DNA from: Meconema thalassinum
Taxonomy: Eukaryota; Arthropoda; Insecta; Orthoptera; Tettigoniidae
Direction: 5' to 3'
Assembly: GCA_946902985.2 (NCBI GenBank)
Contig: OX336392.1
Coordinates: 16,404,716 to 16,468,715 of the forward strand
Length of the DNA: 64,000 nt
Both the position numbers and the translations under genes were made by a program. This document shows, piece after piece, positions 9,445-21,649 of the stretch; the stretch's first letter is position 1, and the number at the start of each line of letters is the position of its first letter. Below the pieces are notes generated by a model. That model saw only the letters and a program-made list of their open reading frames with translations, ran no database searches and had not been told where the DNA came from.

Positions 9445-12400
9445 CATCATCATCATCTTGAGCAGTTTCCAACCGCTGGTCGGGTCTGCTTGGAACATAA
9501 GCCTCTCCATCGTTTCCTGTCCATCCACCATCTCTCGTCATTTACTGTGTCCCAGCACACTCCTCTTTCCTCCACACTCTTCTTAACTCCTTTTGTCCAT
9601 CTGTCCCTTGGTCTTCCCCTTGGCCTCCTTCCCATCATTTCCATTCCAAACATCTTCTTCGGTATCCTCTCCTCTTCCATCCTCCTCACATGTCCATACC
9701 ATTGTAGCCTAGATCGCTCTATTCTATTTTGCAATGGTTCCTCTCTTACCATCTCCCTGACTCTCTCATTCCTTACTCTGTCCATTCTTGTCACTCCTAC
9801 CCTACTCCTCTGGAACTTCATCTCCACTGCTCGTATTTTTTCTTGTCCCTTTCCTTCATCACCCATGTTTCTGAACCATATGTCAAAATTGGCACAAAGT
9901 AGGTCTTGTAGATGATTCCTTTACATTTTTGTGGTACATCTTTATTCCATATCATCCCCCTAACACTCTTGATAAATCCATCTGCACACCTTCCCCTCTC
10001 ATTTATTTCCATCCTATTGCCTCCCTTTTCTTCAATTATGCTTCCCAAGTATTTGAAGCATTCTACTTTCTGCAACTGCTGTCCTCCAAGTGTTATGCCC
10101 ATATCCAGTCTGTTCTTCTTCCTCGTTGTGATGACCACTTCACTCTTTTGTGCTGAGAACTTCATCCCATATGATAACACTACCTTCTCCCACTCATCTA
10201 ATTGCTCTTGTACTTCTTCCTCATCCTCTCCCCATACCAGAAGGTCATCAGCAAACAACATTGCCTTCATTTTCCTTTCCCCAATGCTATTTACCACTTT
10301 TCGTATGATTTCATCCATCACCACTATAAATAACAGGGGTGAGAGGGCACTTCCCTGTTTCAGACCACTCTCCAGTTGAAACCATTCCGTTCTCTCTCTT
10401 CCCACCTTTACACAGCTTTTGCTTCCCTCGTACATTGCTTTCACTCTTGCCACTGTCTCCTTGTTCACTGCTTTTGCTCTCATTGCTTCCCATACCTTGT
10501 TTCTATTAATACTATCATATGCTTTCTCAATATCCAAGAAGGTCATCACCAGATCTTTCCCATATTCATAATGGTGTTCTTATAGCTGTCTTACTGCAAA
10601 GATGAGGTCAACTGTTGACCTTCCTGACCTGAATCCATACTGTTCTTCCCTCAGCCCATCTTCAACTTCTGTCCGAATTCTTCTCTCCAGTACCTTCTCA
10701 AATATTTTGGCGCAGTGGCACATGAGTGTAATTCCCCTGTAGTTCTTGCATTCCTTCCTACTTCCCTTTTTAAATATGGGTATTATTATCCCTCTTTTCC
10801 AGTCCTCTGGTATTTTCTTCTCCCTCCATATCACTTTCATTACTCGAAAGAGCCACTGTGTTCCTATCACCCCTGCTGCTCTCACCATCTCCACACTCAC
10901 TTCGTCTATTCCCGGTGCCTTTCCCCCTTTCATCTTCTTTAATGCTTCCTCCACTTCTTTCCATGTCAATTCCTTCTCTGAAATGTCTTGGTCACTGTCT
11001 GTTTCTTCCTCCACAATGTCCACTACGCTGGTTTTAGTTGGATTTAGGAGTTCCTTGAAGTATTCTCTCCAGATAACCTTTACTTCTTCCATATTTTCGA
11101 CCTCCTTTCCATTCCTGTCCACCATTCTGACATTTTCCCCTGTATCTCTTCTCTTTGCCTTTATCATTCCATACAACACTTTCTTACTGCCATCACAGTC
11201 CTCCTCCATCATTTCCATCCATTTCTCCAGCCATTTCTTTTTCTCTTCCTTCACTACTTCTCCTGCTTCTTTCTTCCGCTCTTGGTATTCTTCTCTTGTT
11301 CTGTCTGTCCTCTGTTGGAACCATTTCCTGAATGCTTCATTTTTCTTTTTCACTGCTTCCTTAGTTCTGGGGTTCCACCATGGTGTTTCCTTCCACCTTT
11401 TCTTTCCACTAGTTCTGCCACACACGACTTCCGCTGCTTCTACCAACACGTCCTTGAACCTATTCCATTCTTCTTCACCTGTTTTCGAATCATCCTTCGG
11501 TAATTTTTTCCTCACTAATATCTGGAACTTCTCCTTATTTCCATCCTCCTTCAGCTTCCATGTCCTTATTCTTCTTTCTTGGTTCTCAGTTCTCCTCTTT
11601 TCCTTCAGTCCTCTCACCTTGGCGACCAGCAGACGGTGGTCACTGTCCAGGGCTTCTGAAGGTATTACCCTTATATCCGTGATACTCTTCTTTGTCTCCT
11701 TCCCGCATAGAATATAGTCCACCACTGATTTCCTAGTCAAATCCCTGCTGTACCAAGTAATTTTATGGCTCTCTCTCTTCTTGTACCATGTGTTTCCAAC
11801 CATTAGCCCATTTATCTTGCACAGTTCCAACAATCTCTCTCCTTCCTTATTCCTGTTTCCCCATCCTTCACCACCAATCACTTCCTCAAAACCTCTTCTA
11901 TCAGTTCCGACATGGGCATTTAGGTCTCCCATGACTATCAGGTCTCTCCCCACTAACTGCTTCTGCAACTCCTCTTCAAACTCGTCCTTCTCGCCTTCTG
12001 TGCATCCCACCTGTGGTGCATAGACTTGCAGAATGTCCAGGTTTCTACCTTTCACAGTGATTCTGGCTCTAATTATTCTATCACTTACCCTCTTTACTTC
12101 CTCCCTCAGCCCTTCTCTCACCACCATTCCCACTCCATTTCTCTTCCCCTCCTCATTTCCTATCCAGTATAGCTGCAAGCCATTTCTCAGTTCTTTTCTT
12201 CCTTCCCCTCTCCATCTGGTCTCTGCCAGTCCGAGTACATCCAGTTTTCTCCTCTCCATCATATCCACAACCTCCTCCACTCTTCCCGTCAATGTAGTTA
12301 TATTCAAAGTTCCGATTCGTAGTCCATTTCCATAGCCAGGTCTGCTTCCTTTAGATCTGTCCTTTCCGAGGCCCGTTCCCGTTTTAAAAGCAGTTTCATA

Positions 12401-12573
12401 TCCACTACTGGCTTGCTAGGCCTAACGTAGCTTCACCATAACCCTGGCAAGGGGCCTGTTTTTGGTCCGCGAGAGGTATTTTATTTCCCTCAAACCCTCC
12501 GGACAAGTCCGGCGAGCCCCCCTATCCGCCACCTGGGACGCGCCCGATAGAGGAACAGGCAAACCCCCACGGG
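9445..12573 (-). mobile_element. near-full-length RTE-clade LINE with 12-bp target duplication
   Basis: A 3.13-kb minus-strand insertion flanked by ACACGTCCATAT at 9433-9444 and 12574-12585. The empty site is visible in the 22.7-kb relative, where the sequence occurs once. From its 5' end near 12573 the element has a ~270-base GC-rich leader, then an endonuclease-RT frame (12307-9453), a very short 3' UTR and a (GAT)n end. Fixed-end insertion, a (GAT)n tail and an APE endonuclease fused to an RT fit the RTE clade. In insect annotation such ORFs often appear as craniofacial development protein 2-like or endonuclease-reverse transcriptase. Shorter relatives occur at 2499-2546 and 60549-60945. 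Confidence 0.9.
9453..12307 (-). pseudogene. RTE LINE endonuclease-reverse transcriptase ORF
   Basis: The encoded protein would nick target DNA and copy its own RNA into it. The N-terminal APE-type endonuclease (first ~220 residues) keeps the catalytic patterns GLAETRW, GDLNAHVG and SDHRLL. The RT follows: NYRGITL, EEQYGFRSGRSTVD, FLDIEKAYDS, SALSPLLF and the active site MLFADDLLVWG. The C-terminal region has YFVPILTYGSETW and RPRGRPRDRW. Only two defects were found: an in-frame TAA at 10582-10580 (RQL-stop-EHHYEYG), after which the same frame continues, and a one-base shift at or near a six-A run (plus-strand T run 9836-9841), after which the C-terminal ~135 residues continue in another frame. 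The initiator is uncertain because the frame is open upstream of the first Met. So little decay suggests recent activity, or possibly a sequencing error in the homopolymer. Confidence 0.9.
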
Positions 12574-12879
12574 ACACGTCCATATGAATGTCCAACGTGT
12601 GAACTAACGATATGAATCAGCGGAGCTGGCTTAGCTTGCCGTGTTTACTCGCGCACATATGACCCTGTATAAAGGTGTTAGTTGTTTCAATCATTGACTT
12701 GGGGCATCATGGTTATATTAGCCTGGTGTAAGTGCCGTCGATTGTGAGAATATAAAATGCTCCTCCTGCAAACTCTCAAATCGCACTCACTTGAGTTAAT
12801 GGTTGGTGACTAAACAGACCAATCCTGGCATGAAACCTGCTACCACACAAATTGCATCGAATGGATGGAGGTGGGCGAG

Positions 12880-13350
12880 ATTGAGCTTGTTGAAGCTTTC
12901 GTGCACGTTGCTTGACCTCCGTACGTCTATGGTTCTCTCCTCTTTATATCCTCTCAAAAGGGCTCTGTGAGGTCTTGTTCTGGAGCGAAGTTAGCTTTTG
13001 CGAGGAAGCCTGGTATCATTCATGCGGCAGTCATGTCTCATACATCTTAGGCAATGGCTCAGTATGGAGGCTTCTATATTAGACATTTGTGCTTTGGAAA
13101 TTCCAAATTTCACGACCATAAAGCAGCATTGAAATGACAATAATTTGATACACCATTAGTTTATAACATACTGTAAGGTCCTTATTCTTGAAGACTCTGT
13201 ATGTTTGCCATCCAAACACTGCATCAGTAGCATCAATTTTCTGCTCTAAATCTTTTTCGCAGGTACATTGCTGAACTAATGGTTTCCATGTGGGAAAATA
13301 AAAAAACACTTTCACTGAAGCTAAACTTTGGGCAAGTCTATCCATACTAT
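12880..13350 (-). pseudogene. LINE reverse transcriptase C-terminal fragment
   Basis: The minus frame 13345-13079 contains VFKNKDLTVCYKLMVYQ and SMLLYGREIW. This is the thumb/connection region of RTE-like reverse transcriptases, where the usual pattern is V..NKDLT...KL.VY......LLYG.E.W. Downstream on the same strand, residues resembling RHDCRMNDTRLPRK recall the GH..RM...RLPK motif. The palm and endonuclease are absent and frames are broken. It begins about 210 bases beyond the mariner-like element and belongs to a different family from the 9.4-12.6 kb LINE. Confidence 0.7.
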
Positions 13351-13489
13351 GTCCAGTCTGGATCGAGCACTACAATGACCCTGAACTTCGTTGCAGACGG
13401 TGTATCTGTGAAGGATGTTATGACACACTTGAAAACATCTGGTGTGCACTGAATCACTGAATCAATCGTCCTCGCAGTAGGATAGGGTG

Positions 13490-14010
13490 AAATATCGCGA
13501 TTTGCGCAATGGGCGCCATTCGCAGTCCGTTTGATAAGAATCCCATTGTTCTCGTGGCATGCGGGAAAATATTTTGATGTTTAGCAATTAGCGCCACACT
13601 CGCCCGATCGACAAGATTTCCGTTGCCCTAACAGAATGGCGATTGCAGGTCCAGGTTAAGCAAGGTCAAAACTCTCGAGCAGGTATCGCCATGTTGTATG
13701 ATCGGCGCTGGTCACAAGTTTGCGGTGGATCACGAGGAGAATAATAAGCATTGCAATGCTACGCAGTCGACGAGTTTTTGAGTGGGTTGATACACTTTTT
13801 ACTTTCCGTATGCTTTCAAGTTCACGATCGGACATGGGGGAAATGTCGCAAGTAGTTTTCCGGAATGTTTCGTGATCGGCGCCATTCTCCTGTGGCAGAC
13901 TCCCGCTGCCCTCTTGATCACAAGCTCCCAATCACGCTCGGAAAAATATCATGATTTTTCTCAACCAGCGCTGGTCTCGATCCCTTTGACGAGGTTCCTG
14001 CCGGTACGTC
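13490..14010. repeat. degenerate GC-rich repeats with GGCGCCA-like cores
   Basis: Motifs such as GGGCGCCATTCGC, TAGCGCCACACTCGC, ATCGGCGCTGGTC, ATCGGCGCCATTCTC and CCAGCGCTGGTCTC recur at irregular spacing of roughly 75-190 bases, with nearby AAATATC.TGAT motifs. They suggest a strongly decayed tandem array. No coding assignment is made. Confidence 0.4.
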
Positions 14011-14086
14011 ATGCGGTCTGCCGGTCCTCTTTAATATGTAATTTTGGCGGATGCAGGCTATCAAAATAACCAGGTAATTTTGTATA

Positions 14087-15430
14087 CACTGGTGTCCAAA
14101 ATTAAAGCAGCAAACTGCTATTTCTCCGTCCTGTGGCTAATTCACGATATAATCAAACTGTCAACAAATGTCCGTACAATCGTGTTCTGCACGGAAGATG
14201 ACACGTCAGTGCACCTGTCACGGGTTGGTGTTTACTGGGTACTTCCACATCAACACTCGCTGTGTACACATGCACAGAAGGTGCAGTATGGCATAGAGAA
14301 TACGCCTAGAAGACCCTCTGCGGTGGAGGGTCATAGGAAGAATGCAAGCAGGACAGTCGCAAAGTGATGTGGCCCTATGGCTTAATGTGAATCGTTCTGT
14401 TATTTCTGGAATGTGGCGACAGTTTTTAGAGACCGAAAGTGTATCCTGAAGATCAGCGCAGGGCCGACCACGTGTGACATCGGAATGAGAGGACTGTTAT
14501 TTGGCTGTAATGGCACGACGGTACCGCTGTATTATTGCACAGCAACTGGTATCTGACCTCGTAGCATCCACTAGAACAGTTGCATTGAGGAAAACAGTTA
14601 CATAGAAGGCTTTGGCAGAGTGGCCTTTATTGTCGGAGACCTGCTGTATGTGCACCCCTGACGCGTCTGCACAGAAGGGAACATCTAGAGTGGATTCATC
14701 ATCATGCCAACTGGACGGTCAAACAGTCGGCCAAAGTTCTTATCACAGATAAGTCCCGATTTAGTCTGGAGAGTGATTTGCGTCTGGAACACGATTTCGG
14801 GACCCAAACATTGTGGAAAGAGACAGATATCGAGGAGGATTCCTAATGGTGTGGGCAGGGATTATGTTGACTACTCGAACACGGGTAAATCAGCAAGGTT
14901 TAACCGCTGCAGGTATTGTGACCTCACGTTTGGTTGTTGCGAGGTGCTGTGGGCCCAGACTTTGTACTTATGGATGATAATGCCCAACCTCATAGAGCAC
15001 AGGTGGTTGATGTTTTCTTGGAAACGAATCATATTGCACGCATGGTGTGGCCTGCTCGCTCTCCCAGTTTGAATCCCATAGAGCATGTGTCGGACGCACT
15101 AGGGAGCAAAGTTGCATCACATCAGCATCCACCAACCACTCTCCAAAACTTGCGACCTTCTCTGCAGGAAGAATGGGCGTTATTGCCTCAACATGAGATT
15201 GATGACCCACCATTGTCGGACCTGTATTGCTGCCATACTGAGCACATTAACCAGTTGTTGCAAATCCATGAAGTTGTAAGAAACGAGAACATTTTTGTCT
15301 ACTGTTATGCATGTTGCAGTGGTTTACTTTCTGTATTCTACCTTACTATCACTTGTTAATACTGTTTTGTGGCAAAATAAACGCAACCTTGCAACATTTC
15401 CGTTTGTTGCTTTAATTTTGGACACCACTG
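14087..15430 (+). mobile_element. Tc1-like DNA transposon
   Basis: Inverted ends CACTGGTGTCCAAAATTAAA (from 14087) and CAGTGGTGTCCAAAATTAAA (complement, from 15430) are flanked by TA on both sides (14085-14086 and 15431-15432), the Tc1/mariner target duplication. Length is 1344 bp, close to that of a full Tc1-like element. Apart from frame damage in the transposase the copy looks full length. Confidence 0.92.
14330..15240 (+). pseudogene. Tc1-like transposase (DD34E), frameshifted
   Basis: Pieces in several frames give an N-terminal HTH region (around 14340-14480, GRPRVTSE), the YLAVMARRYRCIIAQQLVSD segment, the first catalytic aspartate in FTDKSRFSLESD (around 14740-14775), the second in LMDDNAQPHRAQ and the glutamate in SLNPIEHVSD (both within 14934-15359). 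Thirty-four residues separate the second D and the E, the classic Tc1 spacing. A complete enzyme of ~340 residues would bind the terminal repeats and move the element by cut and paste. At least three frameshifts or stops abolish this. Confidence 0.85.
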
Positions 15431-15759
15431 TAGATTATCTGATGGAACCAAAGTGTGAAGGGAAATTCAAAATAAAACAGAGTTACAAATGAAGGATGTT
15501 GCTAACTTACGACATGAGGAAATTTTAGAGAGTTTTATATTTCAGTGCTATTTCGAGAATAATTTTTCAAAACTGTATTATTCACGAAATAAAGTAATTC
15601 AGCATTATTTCATGACTTCAGTTTGAGTTATTGAGAGCTCTTTGACGTAAATGACTGGTTTCTGGTGAATTTTCAAGGATTTTGCAAATGAACATATCGC
15701 GACAAGTTAAGGGTCCCTACGAGATAGGTTTTTATTTATATGGAGTTTTCGGTGTGGGC

Positions 15760-16560
15760 ATTTCCTTGTTGTTGTTTTGAGTCTTCAGTCTCTTGACTGG
15801 TTTTGTGCAGCACTCCATGCCTCCCTGTCCTGAGCTAATCGTTTCATCTGTACATAGCTACCACACCCTACATCCGAGGCAATCTGTTTAACATATCCTA
15901 ACCTTGGTCTACCCCTACAGTTCTTGTCCTTGACCCTTCCTTCCATAACTAAGCTTGCTATTCCTGGATGTCTTAGTGTGTGTCCTAACCTATCTCGTCT
16001 TAATACCTCTTCGTTTGTAACCCTATCTACCCATCTGATCTTCATCATTCTCCTGTAACACCACATTTCAAACGCTTCAATTCTCCTCTTTTCTGCTGCA
16101 CCAATAGTCCAAGTTTCACTTCCTTCTAGTGTCACGCTCCAGACAAAAGCCTTCAAAAATGACTTTCTATATCTAAATCTATATTCGATGTCAACAGATA
16201 CCCTTTCTGTAGAAATGCTTTCCTTGCCTGAGCCAACCTACTTTTTATATCCTCTGTGCTTCGTCCATCACTGGTTATTTTGCTTCCTAAGTAACAGAAG
16301 TCTCCTACTTCCTTTAATTTATCACCTGCCAATTTGATGTCCATAGAGGATTCTGATTTATTCGGCTGCATTCCAATATTTTTGTTTTACATTTATTAAT
16401 TTTCATCATGAATTCTTTCCTCAAGACGGAGTCCATACCATTCAAAAACTCATTCAAATCCTCAGGCGTGTCGGCCAAGATGACGATGTCATCAGCTAAT
16501 CTCAGAGTTGAAATTATTTCTCCTTGAATCTTCACTCCCACTTTTTTCTCCAATTTCCTT
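15760..16560 (-). pseudogene. RTE-like LINE fragment with (CAA)n 3' end
   Basis: Minus-strand pieces in order: LRLADDIVILADTPEDLNEF (16553-16314), the RT active site with LADD for FADD; FCYLGSKITSDGRSTEDIKSR (16371-16153); then the C-terminal GSETWTIGAAEKRRIEAFEM, CYRRMMKIRWVDRVTNEEVL and RGRPRLGYVKQ (16156-15785). The 3' end is AAACAACAACAAGG near 15763-15776. Two frame changes are visible. The copy is 5'-truncated within the RT and differs clearly from the (GAT)n family. Confidence 0.85.
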
Positions 16561-16799
16561 CATTGATTCATTATATTCTCCACTTTTCTTAGTACAGAAT
16601 TTGTGTGTTTTCACTTAAATGTAGTTTTCATTTCTCTGAAACATGCTATTGTGGCAAGGAGTGGGAAGTGAAACCATAATGTTTAAGTAACTTGAATGGA
16701 GTTGTTAAAATATAGGGCTACTATGTTTGTTTGTAAAGGCTTCAATTGCTGACTGTATAATAATAATAATAATCAGATAGATTTCTATTGGTCTGACCA

Positions 16800-17130
16800 T
16801 CTAGCATTTTCCTTCTGGTGCAGGGTCCGCTATTTTGATCTTGCCTCACCATTTTGTACGATTTTGGGCATGTTGTGGTCTTAAATTCAGGGTCTTCATC
16901 TCAGCATTTAGTGTGTCATGCCAGTGCTGCTTTGGACGTCCACGTGGACGTTGCCCATTAATTTCAAACGAGTGGGTGAAATTGGCAACTGGGGTGCAGC
17001 ACGCAGGACATGACCATACTATTGGTGACTCTCTACCCATGCCTTCTCAGTGAAGGTGCGAAGCCCATTTGCTGGCGAACAGTGTCATATTTGACATGAT
17101 GCAGGAGTGTGATGCCCATTGGTCTGACGT
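16800..17130 (-). pseudogene. LINE C-terminal fragment
   Basis: The minus frame 17040-16846 holds INGQRPRGRPKQHWHDTLNA and LRPQHAQNRTKW, the C-terminal motif region of RTE-like proteins (GQRPRGRPK.RW.D.L...L.....A.DR..W). Upstream, ITLLHHVKYDTVRQQMGF may be the preceding GH.. region. Nothing of the palm domain is left. Confidence 0.65.
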
Positions 17131-17149
17131 TACTGTCCCCTATATCTTT

Positions 17150-18090
17150 TAGAGCAATCGAGATGTCGAGGGTGTCTGCAATAAATTCTAAGCAGTTGTT
17201 AGCTATTGAAACAAATACTGTTAATGAGGGGGGCATTATTCCTGAGTAATAGTTGAACCCCTTCTTTGTATAAATCTGGTGTCTACTATTTCTTTCCTTT
17301 ATGCATGGGCACTATTTTCAGTTTGTAGTGAGTAGTGTTTTTTTGTTAAGTATTTTGTTTTGTTTCTCCACATATGTTACAGAACCATCTTTCAGTGCCA
17401 TCTCTTGTGAATTCAAGGTACCTTCATACATGCAAGGTCAGTATGTGCATGGTTTCCCTGTTACTGGATAATTAACCATCAACTTCTGTGAAGAAATGTC
17501 ATGGCTTCTGTCGCGATTGTTACATGATAAACAAGGTATCTCCTTACATTCAACTGCATTTCAGCTGCTACTTTCTGTTATTGTCGGCATAATGAGATGG
17601 AATTCTAGCTGTATACGATGTTGGAGTTAGGAGGTTCAAACTTGTAACAAATTTTAGACAATCAACGAGGATATTGAAGAAAGTATAAACCTGCAGAATC
17701 TAGGAACTAGACAGGAACACACAATAGTAACGCATTAGTAGGCAGAACAAAACAAGGCACTGCTATTCCAGTAAATTCTACACATTCAACTTCATTTTTA
17801 TTTGTGGTTGGATCAGTTGCCAAGATACATTTACATAACACACATACACTAAGATATATACATGAACTTTCATGGATTTGGCTATAATTAGTTAACTATA
17901 TATGGTCTTGAACAAGTCAGTCAAGATTCCTGAGCTGTGTTTTAACATTTTCTGTATATTGTACTTCATTCAAATTTGAGCTCTACTAAACAAACCTTTA
18001 GTTTTAATTTTTCATCACTTGTCTTGTCACTTGGAGTGCCTTATCAGACGGTGGGAAAGGGTGAAAGCTTCTGGTAAACCCCAGGTTTTA
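17150..18090. other. unassigned non-coding DNA
   Basis: No coding frame or known repeat was recognised. Confidence 0.4.
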
Positions 18091-18094
18091 CCTC

Positions 18095-18445
18095 TGTAAC
18101 AAAAGTGGGGTATATTCTTTTTGTGATCTCCCAGTACCCTTGAGGTTTCAGTAAAAGCAAAATTTCTCCCTAGATCTCCTATGCCTTTTCTCCAGTAATT
18201 GTTCTATGCATACCAACCAAATTCGTTGTCTATCGTTTCCTTTATAAATCATCCCAACACAGATTTTTCTCCATTTTATTTTCACAAATTATTCTTAAAA
18301 CATTCTCAGCGACTGCCTTTCTTTGCATTTTATCCAGCTCCTTTTTGAGGTATTCTTCGTGACGATTCCACACACTTGAAGCAAATGCCAATATTGACCT
18401 TACTATTGTCGTGTATCCCCTTTCTCAGACATTTCGACATCCTCA
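18095..18445 (-). pseudogene. LINE RT C-terminal tail (Jockey/CR1-like)
   Basis: On the minus strand near 18430-18290 the translation reads VRSILAFASSVWNRHEEYLK, then KELDKMQRKAVAE. This is the conserved tail after the thumb of Jockey/CR1-type reverse transcriptases (L.RS.L.YAS.VW.P....L...L...QR.A). Frame integrity is lost downstream. It may belong to the same family as the split fragment at 23.3/25.7 kb. Confidence 0.6.
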
Positions 18446-18449
18446 ATAC

Positions 18450-20395
18450 CGAACTCAATGATTTGTAACCCCTTTCGATCACAATTGGATATTAGGATAT
18501 TGTAGCTTTGCTCACTGTGTCGTATTGTGTGCAACCCGGAGGAAGGTTATAAAGAGCAATATTTTGCCACTCAAAGTCGTTGTGCGTGTTTTTTATCTGA
18601 TCAAAAATTGTGTTGAAATTGTTAAGTAGATGGGTACGACGGCTCTGTACTGCTTGTAGCTTATAATAAATTTCGCTAATATAACTGAATATGTAAGGAG
18701 CCTATTTTAATCTTAGTATGCATTATTACATTTTAAGGGCCAATGAATTTATTTTTCTTAATTGTATTTAGCTCGCGTTTATTATCGAACAGCATCATTT
18801 CAAGAGGATAATGGCAGTCCGCAGATAAACTCGTAGAATCCCAGCTTCATAATAATATATGCATTTGATTCGGGGAATAACGAATACCAAAAGAAAATAC
18901 ATAATAAATATCATCTAAGAATCTATATGTCCACTCACACTTAAATAAGAACCACTCATAGAAGTGCAGAGACACCTTGTGGCCACGAGACAAACTAACC
19001 CTATCAAACGTGGTAGCAATTGTCATATCCGCAGTAAGTAATATTGTGCAAACTACGTATCATGTCATGATTTAGAGGAAAAGTAACATAACAAACTGTA
19101 ATCATTTCAAGTAATAATAACAAAACCATTTTAAACACATCAATATTATGCCATGTCTTGTGAGGGGTTTCGCCTAGCAACTCCGAGACGGGTAATCAGC
19201 GAGCTCCTGTTGTCATTTTGGGGACCCACAAAGGAATAGCGAACTGCGCGTTACCTCAGTTCTTATCTAGTGAACTTGCGGTAATTAACTGCAAGAGCTA
19301 AACGCTCCAACAGTCCTTCACTTTCCTTCAAAGGCTTCCAAAAAGATTCTATATTGGCAATCCTGGCCAAGCAATTAAAATTCAGGTACTTTTATAGGTT
19401 TACGTTCTGTCTTGTGTGAGGTTTTCTTGACCGTGAAAGACAAAATACCAATTTTATTCAAATAGGTTTGTGCAATTGACCAGTAAGATTTATAAGGCAA
19501 ACTTAATAAACTAATGGGAGAGTCTGTAGAATACGTCACAGTAGTCTGTGAATTTAGCTTGCACATAATGGCAGAAAACGACAAAAAGCAGTTAAATATT
19601 TGCAAACAGAAGCATTCAAGTAACAAAAAATAAATCTATAAACAGTAAGAAAGCATACCGTGCAAAATAGAAACAATAATACCTTGGTAAACCGACGTAA
19701 AGATCCAAATACTCACATACAATAAGCGGCGCAAAGACTGTAAAATTAGACTCAAAATCACGCCTCGTTTCAGACCCCACAATCCACCTCTAAAAATAAT
19801 ACAGTACATCAAAATATCATGTTGGTTTCCGACACTACAAGAATTAAAAAATACTTTTATTATATTCTTTAAGTCCATTAATCTCGGACAGATATACATT
19901 TTTATATATAAGAAGAGGATAGGGATTGGATGAGACTCGTTGATTTGCTCGTAGAAAGATGGGACGTGGCTCGTTTTACGCATGGCAATGAGAGGATCAA
20001 CGTTCCCACGTCTTAAGGCCCTAAAGCGAACGGTTTCCAAGATATTGCCAGAAAACTATTCCCTGTCTGTGAAATTGATGAACGTTACCGTGGCGCCATA
20101 CCTCGAGGTCCCATTCTGCTTTTATTCTGTTTCTGTAAGAGATAATATTTGCATGAAGGAATAACAGACTGTTAAATAGATGGACGCCAGTGTCGAGAAC
20201 TTCCGTACGAACAGTGTCACCACCTGTATAAAAAAGACCCTGAAGGATGGTTTGCATTCTGTCAGCAAAACAAAGAAAATCAAATAAAGTATGCATAGAA
20301 GCAAGGTAAATAACATTTTTTCCGCTGATACTGTAAAATAACGAATCCTCACCAATGTTGAAGTCCCCATCCTCGTGATGACGCCCTTAAATAAA
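18450..20395. other. unassigned DNA with one MITE-like scrap
   Basis: Mostly unrecognised. Around 19148-19185 a TGCCATGTCTTGTGAGGGGT / TTTCGCCTAG stretch resembles the core of the MITE at 9240. The stretch near 19735-19790 resembles 44448-44500 (TAAAATT..GCTCAAAATCAC), so it may be part of an unnamed dispersed repeat. No gene was found. Confidence 0.4.
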
Positions 20396-20399
20396 ATTA

Positions 20400-20640
20400 T
20401 AAAGCTTGTGGGGCATGGAAATTCAGTATTTGTGCCAAAGGGCCTAAATGAAGGGAATGGAGAGGGCTGTCTGAATTTTCAAGTAGATAGAGTTACTCGT
20501 CCTGTTCCAAATGGTAAGTACGTAAAATTCGGTTCAGATCGGTTGAACGGTATAGATTTGAGCCAAGAAAAACGGTGTAAATTTGTGCCAAAGGGCATAA
20601 ATAAAAGGGGTGGAGAGTTTTCCAACTATTTATTGTGATT
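20400..20640 (+). other. unrecognised region with internal direct repeat
   Basis: TTTGTGCCAAAGGGC occurs twice (about 20431 and 20584), each followed by a TAAAT.AA.GG stretch. The open frame 20375-20638 spans both, with VPKGLNEGNGEG and VPKGINKRGGE as the repeated peptide. It matches no family I know and may be chance. Confidence 0.3.
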
Positions 20641-21645
20641 ACCTTGATCTGTAAGCTCATTCTTTATTCCTGGAATTTGTGAAGCTTAATAACTAGGCAT
20701 CTTCCCTTGTTCATGACAATTTCATTTTCTTCCACCCATTTTTCATCATCTCATGCTTTTGTGGGTCTTCCCAGTCCTTCCCTCTCTCTTGATCTCTCTT
20801 TTTATTTCCTTGTAGATACAATATCATTTGTGAAAATTCACATTTTGGAGGATATATCTTTCCCAATATCATTTTCATTGATGAGAAATTTGAGAAGAGC
20901 AAGACTACTTCCCTGAGGAACTTTTCAGTATACTTTAAGTAGGTGTTGAATATTCACGTCCTTGCTTTTCAGTCGGTCAGCACACACTACACTTACTAAC
21001 CTGGAAACAAATACATGGATTAATTATACACTTTTCCAAGTAAGGGGTTTAATTGGATGCGATCATCATCAGGCTTTTAATTATCTTTTGTATGCACAAG
21101 TACATTTTCAATTTGTATTACTTTTTTTTTTTTTTTTTTTTTTTGTGGTAATTTATGGCACTTCTTTTTTTACCGTATTATTATTATTTGATTTAATACT
21201 GTTGCTTTATTTTGTTGTAGCTATTGTTGACGGGTCAGAATATGTTAACCACCCTTTTAGCCGATACAAATACACAAGTTCCTCTCTTTAATATTACCGC
21301 TTTAAAACAAATAAAGACAAAAATCAGGTCAAAACTGCCAATATGAATGGCTTTATTGATGAAGATTTAAAAATTAAAAGATAAAGGGACTCATAAATGT
21401 AAGCATTATAGCTCTGATACAGTAAATCCTAACTCTCGCATGCAAAAGGTCACACAGAGAGCTTGAACTCTGGCTGAAATGACATCACAAATTACATCAA
21501 TATAAAATTAAATCAAAATATTTATTACAAACACGAAACTTGAATTCGGTATGAAGAAATAGAACTTGAAAATGACAAAAATTTAAAATAATAAATATAA
21601 TAAAATAGCAAGAGGCATATTGTTGCCTATAACGTATGTTATGTT
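20641..21645. other. unassigned AT-rich DNA with poly-T tract
   Basis: Contains a 24-base T run at 21122-21145. No credible gene or repeat boundary was seen. Confidence 0.4.
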
Positions 21646-21649
21646 AAAT

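Larger units (their letters stand above)
8774..12667 (+). mobile_element. mariner-like element carrying two nested insertions
   Basis: TA-flanked ends: CAGGGTCATTATCTATGTGC at 8774 and an inverted counterpart ending CATATGACCCTG at 12667. The subterminal ATAAACACGGCAAGCTAAGC occurs in inverted form at both ends. The same element without the insertions is present at 22576-23214 (639 bp). Removing 9240-9416 and 9445-12573, with their target duplications, leaves a colinear relative of that copy. The internal sequence resembles a degenerate helix-turn-helix transposase N-terminus. It is non-autonomous and old. Confidence 0.85.

Noticed and set aside
10746..11717. 323-codon + strand open frame rich in S, F and P
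   Set aside because: It is the exact antisense of the RTE endonuclease-RT ORF. The purine-rich coding strand leaves long open frames on the complement.
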